From Salminus brasiliensis (lineage: Eukaryota; Chordata; Actinopteri; Characiformes; Bryconidae), in contig NC_132892.1 in NCBI RefSeq assembly GCF_030463535.1, positions 33,802,080 to 33,866,079 of the forward strand: a stretch of 64,000 bases of DNA, read 5' to 3'. Both the position numbers and the translations under genes were made by a program. The notes under the pieces were generated by a model, which searched no databases, was not told the origin of the DNA, and saw nothing but the letters and a program-made list of their open reading frames with translations. This document shows, piece after piece, positions 10,203 to 21,806 of the stretch (the stretch's first letter is position 1; every line of letters starts with the position of its first letter).

Positions 10203-12177
10203 ATGAAGATCTTCCTCATCTTCACCCTGTACATGATCTCAGGTCAGATGTTCCATTTTAAATCTACAGATATTCTACAGCTAATATGACGCCATTGGCC
10301 AGGTCAACAACATAAGAATAGAACAGACACCTGTGTTGTTAAGCGTCAACCTACCCACTTACAGAGAGTAAGGCCAATTATGCTGTCTTGGGCTCGTCAG
10401 CACCGATAGCTGCATTAAAGGGAACTGAATTGAATTTGTTGGTGATCAGGGCAATACTTATATGGTTGCACCACTGAGCAGCAATAGTTACTTAGTTAAA
10501 AATGATCTTTAAAAAAATATTTAAATAGGTTTTGTAGTATTTCGACTGTGCACAACTAAGTCAACATAAAGCACTAATAAACAAAATAACATATTAGTGT
10601 AATCCAAAAATTACTTGAAGCCTGATCATTTTCAAAAAATACTTATTAAAGTATTTTAAAAATTATTAAGATTTATGGACAATAAACAACTTGTTAATAT
10701 TTTAAAATAATTTAGTACCTGAAAATAATATCATGGCCTAGAGTTCCACCACAGTTTTGTAATCTCCCTGATTTGACCCACCCATTTTACAAAGGATTCA
10801 ATTCATTTGAGTGGAAACTAACTGAGCTCAGTGTTTGTCCTCTAGGACCAGAAAAAACAATCATGACAATTTACATTAACAATTAAACATTATTAACTTT
10901 GTATTTTTTTTCCATTGATGGCTAAGGTCGTCCATTAAAGGTTCAGTCATTTTGAGTTCAGGGGCAGTGGTGACTCAGCATATAGTGCTGGGTTATTGAT
11001 CCAAGAGCTGTGGGTTCAATACCGGTGTCCGCAAAGTTGCCACTGTTTCGGCTTTCAGTAAGTTTCTAAAATCACAAGACTATGTAGAATTTGTGCCATA
11101 AAATAACAGCTTTGAGATCAGGTTGATGCTCTACTGACTGGTGCTATCTTTGCTACTTCGGGCTCAGTATCCTGCTCTTGCACTATGTAACTTTGGTAAA
11201 GCAGAAAGTGTCTCAAAGCATGAATTCCACTTTCCGACTGGAGGGGACGCCCAGGTGAAGGAAAAAACAAAACATTTGTGGCTTTAAAATTTGTCGCTCT
11301 GATCCAGGAATAACAAAAACATGTTGTACTGTAAAAATGTAGAATGTAAATATAAGTATAATAGCAATAAAACCATATTTCTCTTCTCTAAATACTTCCT
11401 CTTGATTGGCAGGTTCTGGGTCCTGCTTTGATGTGGTTGGCTATTCAGGAAGAAGTATCATTATAGCATCTAATCTGAAGTGGTCTTCAGTCTTTAAAAA
11501 ATACATTTTGAAGATTGACCAAAATAAGTGCATAAATAAAATACCCCCTGATCCCAGAAGTGATTGTGTTTATGATGAAAGATTCATGCTGTACACTTCA
11601 AGTAAAACAGGACATTTGACAGTGTTTATCAGAGGTCTGAACCCACAGGATGATGGAGTGTACAGGTTTGGAGTGGGGGCGTTGCAAAGTAGGGAAGTGG
11701 AGTTAAAGATTATGAACAGTGAGTGATGATATTCTTTCACCTTTCTCTTGTGTATTAAATATGTATAACCTATATCCAGTGTAACAGCACCACTGTTTGA
11801 TTGATGTTCTATACCTCAGGTATTTCTTCATATGATTGACAGGTGATTGCTGTGGGGGGATAAAAACACTGAATTGTTCTCAAGGAGAGACGCTCACTAT
11901 CAGCTGCAACTATCCAGAGCAGTTTCAGAATGACTATAAATCTTTTGTCAAACTGGATGATCATTCCGCTAAAGTGATCCTTAACACTGGAACAGAGTCT
12001 CAGAAAGGCAGATTCTCCATTTCTAATGACAAAAGGTCTAAAGTTGTCAGTGTGAGAATCAGTGATGTGAGAGAAGATGATAGAGGAGTTTATTTCTGTG
12101 GAGTTTCCAAGGGAACGGGTTCAGTGCGTTATTACCCTCTCTTCACAGAGATTCAGCTGCAGGTTACTGGTGAGATA

Positions 12178-12223
<46 letters not shown>

Positions 12224-13852
12224 GTAATCAGAACACATATGTGAACATATACACATTTGATATAAATAAATAAAAGTAAAAAAGTCTTTAAAATCATCTG
12301 TAATTAATAGAAAAGCTATTTTCTTTTGAGAAAAAGACAAATAGGATACCTTTTGCCCCAACATCTAAAATTACCACTTTTGTCTGAGATAACCTTAATT
12401 AGCCAGTCTCTGACATCAATGTGGAGAAAGTTCCTACTCCTCTATGCAGAAATCTTTCATCTGGGTGATGTTTCAGCATGAGTTTAAGGACACACAGTCT
12501 CACATTTTTCTCAGGATGATATAATAAAGATGTAACTGTAGATTTTGTGATAAGAGAACTCCCTCTTTCATTTTGTATTCATGTTAAATATGTTCAGGTA
12601 GAATTTCAGAGCTTTAGGCTTGAGACTACGAACTGAAACAGATGTGAAACTGAAGCATATCTTGTTAGATTAAGTGTTTGTGGTCTGTCTCTCAGCTCCA
12701 GATTCCTCCGTCTTCATCATCATCATCATTGCTGTAAGTGTCAGTGTGATTCTACTGCTGATCTCAGCATTAACACTGATCTTCCACCGACACTGCAAGA
12801 GAAAGGGTACTGTATCATAATCTATTTTATTATTTATTTTCTTTTATTATTTTTATTTTAATCTGTATTGCTGCTAATGAATGTTGCCACTATCTGTAAA
12901 TCACTTTGATCTGCCAGTATAAAACTGCTCTAGAAACAACAGTAGTTATTTATGTCACAAAGTGGTACAGAAGTGATAATAACCCTTTTGGCCTGTAGGC
13001 AGCCCATAGGCTTTTTAAGGGGTTAATAATCTCAGGGCTGTTTTGTGGGTGGACCTATGCTTGGGGTTTAAGTATTAGAACATGTTCCTTTCTTCTAAAA
13101 GGAGCTTACTTATTGCTTTCTCATGCTGTGTTTTAAAGTAAAGTAGCCTGGTTTCTTCCTTTAACCCCTTGCTACAATACTGCATATGTTTTAACAGGTT
13201 TTTTAAGAAAACCCACCTGTTTTTGTTCTACTTTTCCAGCAGGCTCAGACTCAATCAGTCAACAAAGACAAGTGAATAATACAGTAAGTGCAGAGGTTCT
13301 GTTCTCCACTCCACTAAAATATCAATACATACATAGAATAAACAAGCCATGCTCATGTGCATTTAGTAATTAGAGATAATTAAAGAAACTGAATAGCTGA
13401 CTCTAACTGGTTCCTGATTACATCACTAATGGCCATTTCATGTTTTGTATAAATAAATTATTTTCTAATTCCATTTTTAATTACTTTCAAATTACACCAG
13501 TTTCAAGTAATTTCTGTTGTCTAATTGTTTGACATTTCCTGATATGTACGCTGTATTCTGATTTCAGGCTGATGATTGTGAAGAAAATGATCTTTCAAGA
13601 AACCAGAACAGCATCAGCACAGCTGCATCCTCTTACACCCTAAATCCCAACACTAACCAATCAGATTCAGTCTACCAAAGTCTAATCCCCAACATTAACC
13701 AATCAGATTCAGTGTACCAAAGTCTAATCCCCAACACTAACCAATCAGATTCAGTCTACCAAAGTCTAATCCTTGACACCAACCAATCAAATTTCAGATA
13801 CCACAGCCTGAATTCAATACTACCCAATCAGATTCAAGGTACCAGAGTCTAA
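10203..13852 (+). CDS. Locus B: two-Ig-domain CD300/pIgR-like receptor with ITIM-repeat tail
   Basis: Exons are 10203-10242 (signal peptide), 11413-11718 (domain 1), 11843-12169 (domain 2), 12696-12806 (transmembrane), 13243-13283 (linker) and 13568-13852 (tail); they join to 369 residues with no stop. Domain 1 lacks both canonical Ig cysteines: the B-strand position is Ser and the F-strand reads GVYRFGVG. It keeps Cys in GSCFDV, NKCINK and SDCVYD. Domain 2 is canonical (TISCNYP, VYFCGVS) with an N-terminal DCC. The membrane segment is Ile/Val-rich. The tail has SSYTLN, three SVYQSL ITIM motifs and FRYHSL in 14-residue units. No stem exon is seen. Function as an inhibitory leukocyte receptor follows from family knowledge. 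Confidence 0.82.
10958..11060 (+). mobile_element. tRNA-type SINE head fragment in locus B intron 1
   Basis: GGGGCAGTGGTGACTCAGCA followed by GTGGGTTCAATACCGG resembles a polymerase III A box and B box pair. The same head recurs at 22355-22470 and, inverted, at 59240-59276. A degraded version is at about 16010-16070. Confidence 0.55.
12173..12223. repeat. (ATT)n microsatellite directly after domain 2 donor
   Basis: About 17 TTA units begin 4 bases after the splice donor of locus B domain 2. Homologous ATT or AAT arrays occur at 7145-7180, 18513-18557 and 19188-19219. Confidence 0.95.
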
Positions 13853-14080
13853 ACTCTAAAACCAATGAGTCAGATTCAGTCTAACAGAGCCTAAAGTCCA
13901 ACACCAAACAATTAGATGCAGTCTAACAGAGCCTGAATCAAGCACCAACCAATCAGATTCAAGATACTAGAGCCTAAACCCCTACACCAACACATCGGAT
14001 TCAGTCTACCAGAGTTTAAACCCCAACACCAACCAATCAGATTCAGTCTACCAAAGTCTAATCTCCAACACCAACTAATT
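13853..14080 (+). repeat. Decayed 42-bp tail repeats beyond the locus B stop
   Basis: At least five further units (ACCAACCAATCAGATTCA, AGTCTACCAGAGTTTAAAC and variants) continue past the stop at 13852. Unit lengths are no longer in frame. They mark a formerly longer coding array or post-stop expansion of the repeat. Confidence 0.8.
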
Positions 14081-15079
14081 CAATCTACTATTTCTTATAT
14101 TTAATGTATTTTTGTATTTTGTATAGTTTGCTTTGTTTTTACTAATGTTTTACTGCTTAATCACAAATATAAACAAATGTTTAATAACACTGACAACTGA
14201 GTAACTTCTAATTTTTAGAAGTTTTGTTACTTAGCCCAACTGACACCAAATGTTGTCTCTCAATCAATGAACAGGTCCCACGCTACTGTATGTCCTGACT
14301 CTTATTTATTACTTGTATTAAAACTTGTATGTTCGTGTAATGTTATGTAAAGTTCATGTTGATATGCATGTATTCTGTATTTCACTTTTTATATCCGTGT
14401 TTTAATGTGATTGATTAACACCAAGGTTTTTCCCTTTATACCTGTGTTTGTGACATTACAGTAAATCTGATTTGATTTGATTTTGATCTACTGCAGACTT
14501 CTCTGAGATGCTTCTGTATATCTCCACTGAATTAAATAATTAAATATTGTTCTGTGGTTTAAGATTATGTTTTAGCTATTAAACTTTATGCATTGTGGTA
14601 CTGCTTAGAACGTCAAACTTCCAAAAGTCCGGCATTTGTTGGAGTAACTGACTCCAAGTAATGCTCTTGTCACTGAATGCAATTAAATAACCACAGCAAT
14701 GCTCCTCCAAAATCTAGTAGAAAGTCTTCTACCCTGGACATTAGTGTTGGATGTTCACCACCCCAAACAACATGCCAAAAGTATTGGATGGAGCACTATC
14801 CACCAATCCAGATAACACAGTGAAGTGTCCCACTGGTCCACAGCTCAATTCTGGGGGCTTTAAATCCCTCTAGCCCATGCATTAGGTTAATGTTTATCTG
14901 CTCCTAAGAGTCCTATTCTCATTCTCATTCCTACTTATTTGTAATGAATAGGAATGAGATCATCTGTGAAGGTGTTCTTTTTTAACATTGATATGTGATA
15001 GCTCTTCATGAGCTAACCACGTGGATCAAGAATGAAGCATTTCATCATTCATGAACTCTCTCATGAACTTTCTATGTAA
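14081..15079. other. Spacer B to C with MITE fragment
   Basis: A decayed copy of the recurring MITE spans about 14640-14940 (GGAGTAACTGACTCC, CTCCTCCAAAATCTAGTAG, CCCTCTAGCCCATGC), truncated and rearranged. The remainder is AT-rich with no recognised gene. Confidence 0.55.
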
Positions 15080-15278
15080 TGTGGTGTGTGGTCAGTGATG
15101 CAGATAGAAGGAGCTGCCGGGTTAAGCAACTCTAACACAAAATAAGAAAATAAGAAAGACCTGAATCAGAAAAAGAGGACCTTCAGTAGGACACACAGAG
15201 ACAGAGCTACAAACATCATTTCATTCTGAGGACATCTGAAAAGCTTTTGGTAAGGTGGATAAAATCTCTGGAGTTCAG

Positions 15279-18092
15279 GTGCAGATCTTCCTCATCTTCA
15301 CCCTTTACATGATCTCAGGTCAGATGTTCTATTTTAATTCTACAGATATTATTTCTAATATGGCATCATTGATCAGGTCAACAGCATCAGAGTAGTACAC
15401 TAACTGCTAAATCTATGTCGGCTAATAGAAACCTATGTTGTTAAGCGTCAAGCTACCAACAATGATATCCCTGGTTTAAACAATTGCTCAGTCTGATCAC
15501 ATGTGCTTCAGCTTGGCTGGAATAAAAATTGCATACACACTGACCCTTTGCATAAGATTGGATACCCCTGCATTTTAAGTCAACAGATATCAAAATGTAT
15601 AAATCAAGATATTAAGTAAAACACAGTTAATTGAAGACAATAAATAATTAAGATTGGGCACCCCTGGCTTAAAGCATTAATAACTAAAAAGATTTAAAAA
15701 CATAACTTTATAACTTTATAATTCATGTCTGAGTTCCAGAAACAATTAATAATTAGAAAATATAACTTACTAGCTGAAAATAATTACATAGCACAGTTCC
15801 AGCAGAGTTTGATAATCTATCTGATGTGACCCTTCCAAAAAACATAAAAATGAACAGACAAACCAGATTACTGTGAGTGGGAAAACAACAAATGGTTCTC
15901 AGTGCTGGTTTTCCAGGACCACAAATGGAAAAAAAAATTATGGCAATTCATGTTAACAATGTAAAAAATATATTAATATTGGTTAGGAGGGTCTTCCATA
16001 AAAGGTTGAGTTGAGTTGTGGGTTCAATAACTGTGTCCAGAAAGTTGCCAATGCTGTGCCCAAAAGTAACACTAGGTAGCATTGTTCCTTTAAAAAAACA
16101 ACTTTAAGATCATTCTGACGATGTACTCACTGACACAGGAAATAGCATCTTTATCTTGCTACTCCAGGCTCAGTACACTGCTGCTGCACTAAGTAGCTCT
16201 GGCTAAGCAAGGATAACGCTCATGATAACTGCATAAGTTTAAAGTCCTATACGCTTTAAACGCTAGTGTAATTCCTGTAATTGTACTCTACCACCTCAGC
16301 CCACATGCTTCTTTACCTTTTAGTAATGGTTCAGCATCTCTAATGCAAAGTGTCTCCTTCTTTAAAGGTGGTGCAGAAAATGAATTCCTCTAAACCCAAG
16401 AGCAAGAAATAGCAGTTCTTACATAATGCTGTTTTATCTCTCTCTGATCCTGGATTGCTGTAGCATGACTGACCTAGTGCGCTTACAAAGAGAAGATAAA
16501 ATAATAATAAAAAATTGTATAATAACAATAAAGGCATCTTTATCTTTATCTAAATACTTCCTCTTGATTGGCAGGTTCAGGGTCCTGCTTTGATGTGATT
16601 GGTTATTCTGGAGGAACTGTCATTATACAATTTGATCTGTGGTGGTCCTCATCCCATACTAAATACATTTGGAAAATTGATCAAACTAAGTGCATAAATA
16701 AAATACCTCCTGACTCCAGAAGTGATTGTGTTTATGATACAAGATTCATATTGTACACTTCAAGTAAAACAGGACACTTGATGGTGCTCATCAGAGCACT
16801 GAAACCCCAGGATGCTGGAGTGTACATGTTTGGAGTGGGGGAGATGCAAAGTAGGGAAGTGGAGTTAAAGATTATGAACAGTGAGTGATGATATCCTTTA
16901 TCCTTATTTTGTGTATTAAATATATATATATATAACCTATGAATCCAGAATAACGGCACAGCTGATTCTGCTGTTCTGTAACTCAGGCGTTTCTTTATAT
17001 GATTGACAGATGATTGCTGTGAGGGGACAAAAACACTGAGTGGTTCTCAGGGAGAGACGCTCACTACCAGCTGCAACTATCCAGAGCAGTTTCAGGATTA
17101 CTATAAATCCTTATTTAAACTGGATGATCTTTCTATTACCGAGATCCTTAACACTGGAACAGGATCTCAGAGAGGCAGGTTCTCCATCTCTGATGACAGA
17201 AGCTCTTAAGTTCTCAGAGTGAGAATCAGTGATGTGAGAGAAGATGATGGAGGAGTTTATTCCTGTGGAGTGTTCATTGGAGAGGGTATAGAGGATTATT
17301 ACACCTTATTTACAGAGATTCAGCTTCAGGTCACTGGTGAGATACATTATGTTTGTATCATGACACAAATTGCAATCTTTAAAATAAAGGTACTACAAAT
17401 GGTTCTTCTGGAGATACCATAGAAGAACCTTTTTTGTTACATAAAGAACCATGATTATCAGAGAAATGAATATGAGTGTAAAGAACCTTTGAGGTAAAGG
17501 TTCTTTGTCAATTTAATGGTCACATCTCAACAAAAATGTTTATGTAACTAAAAGTGGCTCAAAAGGATCACTCAAAGAACCCTAATAGCACCTCACATGC
17601 AGTCATGTAAAGAAATTAGAACACCTCATGTCAACCTTTTTCGAACATATTAAAACATCTGGAATTTTGATCTTCATGTGATCAATACTGAGTGATGGAG
17701 GTGATATAACTAAACTCACACAACTGAGGAAATGTCTTTAAACATCATTTATAAAAATGGAAATTCACTAAAATGCAATATAAAGTTCTAGAGAGGAAAC
17801 GGTTAGAACACTCTATGTCCAAGTAGCTGGTATGTTTCAGTGATATTACCTTCATCTCTCAGTGTTGTTCAAATGAGGATCCAATCAGATGTTTAATCCA
17901 GATGTTTAAATATGGTGAATAGTCCTATTTCATTTACATGAATATTCATTACCATAGCACTCTTCTGTAAGCCTCGACTAAACTGTGACTCAGCACTGAG
18001 AAGACTACAGTAGAAGATTAGAAGACAATATTACTAAGAACCCAGAGAGCAGCAGCTTTTACTAGAACAAATTCTAATCAAATTTAATATTC

Positions 18093-18145
<53 letters not shown>

Positions 18146-18513
18146 GACTTTCAGTTTTCACTGTATCTTCCTACAGCAAGAACATCAGCAGCACCAACAA
18201 CAGTCATCACCTCTGATGAAAAACCTTCCAGTAAGATCTTAGTCTTCACCTCTTTTATTCTGTATTATTGTTAAATGTGTTCAGGTGGAGCTTCAGAACT
18301 TTAGGCTCCACAACAGGAACTGGAACAGATGTGGAGCTGGAGTCTTTTCTTTCTTCGTTCCTTAATAGGTTCCTCTGTCATCATCATCATCATCATCACT
18401 GTGAGTGTCTGTGTTGTTCTGCTGCTGATTGGAGGATTCTCACTGATCTTCTACAAACTAAAGAACCGAGGTACTATTACTCCCACCAGTGGCATAACAA
18501 GTCATCTGTTATT

Positions 18514-18561
<48 letters not shown>

Positions 18562-19184
18562 CCATTATCCAACATCTATGATTACATCAGTACACATGAG
18601 CAACAGTACAGTCTTATGTGGTGATATTGTGACTTGTTATTAATAAGTTATTTAAAGTAGTTCTGAACAAAGCAGGATGGGTGCCCCCTTGTGAGTCTTG
18701 GTTCCTCCCAAGGTTTCTACCTCCAGCTCACGGTCACTGTGCACACTGCTGTGCTCACTGGGGGTTTGCGTTTTGTTGATCTTTTTTCTTATTCCCAGAT
18801 TCCTGTAAAGGGTCTATATAAATTAATTTGATTTGATTTAATTCGATTTTTAGAAGGAGTCTCTCACAGTCAAACAACAACTTATCAACAATTATCAACA
18901 ATTCTAGCAAGATCCAATGCCATAGCCAAAAATACACTTACAGCGAAGGACATTAGTACAGAACCCTGAAAGTATGGGAGGAAGAAAATAATGTTAGATA
19001 GATCCCAGAGGGAAAGTCAGGTCTTAGTACTTAGGAAGTACAGTGAAAAGCAAACAAAAGGAACAGCAAAGGAAGGTAAAGAGCAAACAGAAGGAAGATA
19101 AGAATAAGAATAAAATCAAACAGTTATTAAATTATAGTTAAAGTATAAAGTGTAGTATAAATATCATGTACATGACAGTGCAAT

Positions 19185-19222
<38 letters not shown>

Positions 19223-20425
19223 CTCTAAAGGGAAAACTTGTGTACATTGTAATACTCTACCTCGTAGATGACACCAATGTACCTTTCACTATTATCTCCC
19301 TAAGCCCATTGTTCAGTTTTGTCCACTGTTCAGGGTTGCTGGATGTTGGGAGACTGTTATTGGATCTATTTTACTGAAATTAGACACTTGTTCATTTTAA
19401 TGCAGGATTCTAAAGGCATTCTTGTTGAGTATAAGAATATCTGTTGGTGAATTATGAAACTGTGCTTTTTGTTTAGACTGTATAGCTGTTCATTTCCAGC
19501 TGTTCAGCTCCAATCCCAGATACCCGACCCAGCAGCCCTGAGCAATGGACAATGGACTTAGATAAGATAAGAGTTAGTGGTGTATTAGTGCCCTCTATAG
19601 GGCTGGGTGGGTAACTTTCTTAGATTTTAAACATAAAGATGCACGTATTTGTCACTGTACAGTGTACACTATATTGTATTTTGGGGTGGGCTTATGCTTG
19701 GCCTCCAGAAGCTTTAAGTTTCAGAGGATGTTCCTCTCTGCAAAAAGGAGCTTCCCTCTTGCTTTCTCATTCTGTTCTTTAAGGACAGGTGTTTTCATGG
19801 GCATTAAGTTGCCTGGCTTCTTCCTTTAACCCCCTTTCTATGGTAATGTGCCTGTTTTAAGCCCCAATCAAAGGCCAATGCTAAGGTATTCTTCTAGTGG
19901 GGAGTTGGAGACCGAAATCTACTGCCTTGATCTTTTCTCTTTTACTCCAGGATCGGGTTCAATCTGCCGACAAACGGGAAGAAATAACACTGTAAGTCTA
20001 AAATATACCAGTGTGTGAATTATTACCAAAAGCTTCTATCCACCACTGTAAAATAGTCAATACACTGTCTGTTCATGAAATAAACAACCCTGCTTCTGTA
20101 TATTTAGTCTATAATTACAGAAACTGAAAACTGATGGAATGTGCATAATTCTCTGACTGACTTAAAATGTTCTGGGAATTTTCTAATTACATATCATTTC
20201 TAATCTCCATTTCTAATGAGTTTTGTTTCTTTACAATCTCCTTAACTTAATCTGTACTGTGTGTCACTCTGATTTCAGGCTGATGGTGATTATGAAAATG
20301 ATCCACCTAGAAAACAGATGAGCAACACCACAGGAGACTCAGTCTACCAGAGTCTAAATCCCAACACCAACCAATCAGATTCAACCTACCAAACTTTAGG
20401 CCCTAGAGTGAAAATATTTAAGTAA
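15279..20425 (+). pseudogene. Locus C: two-Ig-domain CD300/pIgR-like receptor pseudogene
   Basis: All seven exons keep splice signals and phase: signal peptide ending 15318, domain 1 16575-16880, domain 2 17010-17336, stem 18177-18230, transmembrane 18369-18470, linker 19951-19991 and tail 20279-20425. Two lesions break it. The start codon is lost (GATGAAG in paralogues reads GTGCAG at 15279), and domain 2 has an in-frame TAA at 17207-17209 where locus D has an Lys codon. Domain 1 lacks both canonical cysteines (Phe at the F strand, YMFGVG). The tail has DYENDP, SVYQSL and STYQTL. Conservation outside the lesions suggests recent death or conversion from locus D. A poly(A) signal is at 20505-20510. 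Confidence 0.85.
18096..18143. repeat. (AT)n microsatellite in locus C
   Basis: About 24 AT units lie just before the stem exon acceptor. An ATT array at 18513-18557 follows the transmembrane exon. Confidence 0.95.
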
Positions 20426-21005
20426 TCAAATGTTGGTCTATATATCAATGATTAGTACAAAGTCTTTGTGTAGAACAACCATCTGCAGTATTTTATATTT
20501 CATCAATAAAACAGATTATTTTGTACATTTATATGTTTTTCTTTCTCATATTAAAAACACAAGACATTTAATAGACATTTAATAGACATTAAATAGTCTT
20601 AACTTCATAACATCTTACTTAATGGAGCATACTAGTGGAAGTGATCCTCTGGCTCTACTGTGATTTATGAGAGTACATCTCACTCTCAGTTTCAGATTGA
20701 TTGTCGGCTTTTTGCTTTGTTTTTACTAATGTTTACACAGTTAATGACAAATAAGGAAGTGATACAATTAAGTAACTTCTAATTTCTTATGTTTTTTCTT
20801 ATCCCAGCTAACACCAAAAGTATTATCTCTCAATACATAGTTTCCACACTACTGTGAGTCCTGTCTCTCATTCATCAAACATGTCAGATCAGAAAAGAGA
20901 AATAACAATACGAAAGTGACTTCAGGCCTATTAAGCTATAAACTCATTAAAATAACAGAATTTAAGGAGCTCAGAATTTATTTAACCTTATATGGAGTGT
21001 CTTAA

Positions 21006-21049
<44 letters not shown>

Positions 21050-21617
21050 TACATCCCTGTATTGTCCCTGTTTCAAATACATTGTATAGTCAGAAGTATT
21101 GGGACACCTGCTCGTTCACTGTTTCTTTTGAAATCAATGGTTTTAAAAAGAAGTTATTCTGCTTTTATTGGAGTAACTGTCTCAACTGTCCAGGAAGAAG
21201 GCTTTCTGGACCAGCATTTTGGTAACAATTTAATTGAGCGATAAGATTATTAGTGAGGTCAGGATGTTGGATGATCACTTCCCAACCTCATCCCAAAAGT
21301 ACTGGATGGAGCTCCACCACCATCATTCCAGAGAACACCGTTCTTCCACTGCTCCACAGCTCAATGCTGGGGGGCCTTATACCCCTCTAGCCCACACCTG
21401 GCATTAGGCAGCAGGGTGCCAATAGGCTAATGTTTATTTGCTCCAGAGAGTCATTAGAAGGGGTGTCCACAAACATTTGGACATATAGTGTAGGTCATTT
21501 AAATCTCCTTAAGACTGTTTGTTTAAATAACTTCCAGTTTAAGAAAGGATGATATGTGACATCGCTTCATGAGAATAGAATGAAGCATTTCATCATTTAT
21601 GAACTCTTTCTATGTAA
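20426..21617. other. Spacer C to D with GA array and MITE
   Basis: It holds the locus C 3' region with AATAAA at 20505, a (GA)n tract at 21009-21045, and a full-length-looking copy of the recurring MITE at 21085-21492 (AGTATTGGGACACCTGC to GGACATATAGTGT). No other gene is recognised. Confidence 0.6.
21085..21492 (+). mobile_element. MITE copy (ACTATATGGACAAAAG type)
   Basis: Both ends are present, as TTGTATAGTCAGAAGTATTG and CACAAACATTTGGACATATA. The interior shares the CTCCACAGCTCAATGCTGG block. Non-coding. Confidence 0.75.
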
Positions 21618-21699
21618 TGTGGTGTGTGGTCAGTGATGCTGATTGGAGGAGCTGTCGGGTTAAGCAACACCAAAAATAAGAAAGACCTGAATCAGAAAA

Positions 21700-21705
21700 G
21701 AGGAA
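21700..21705 (+). promoter_or_regulatory. GAGGAA (PU.1/ETS-like) site upstream of locus D
   Basis: GAGGAA lies about 105 bases before the start codon and ~70 bases downstream of the paired TGTGGT cores. Equivalent GAGGAA sites are at 28759 (E), 35111 (F) and 49177 (H). GAGGAA is the known PU.1 core. Function is inferred. Confidence 0.35.
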
Positions 21706-21806
21706 CTTCAGTTGGACACACAGAGACGGAGCTACAAACATCGTTTCATTCTGAAGACATCTAAAGAGCTTTTGGAAAGGTGGATCGAATTTCTGTGGAG
21801 TTCAGG

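Noticed and set aside
12164-12364. Minus-strand poly-Asn open frame
   Set aside because: It is the complement of an ATT microsatellite in the intron after domain 2 of locus B.
16732-16959. Minus-strand open frame identical to one at 22773-23000
   Set aside because: The identity reflects the duplicated domain 1/intron tract of loci C and D on the other strand, not a conserved antisense gene.
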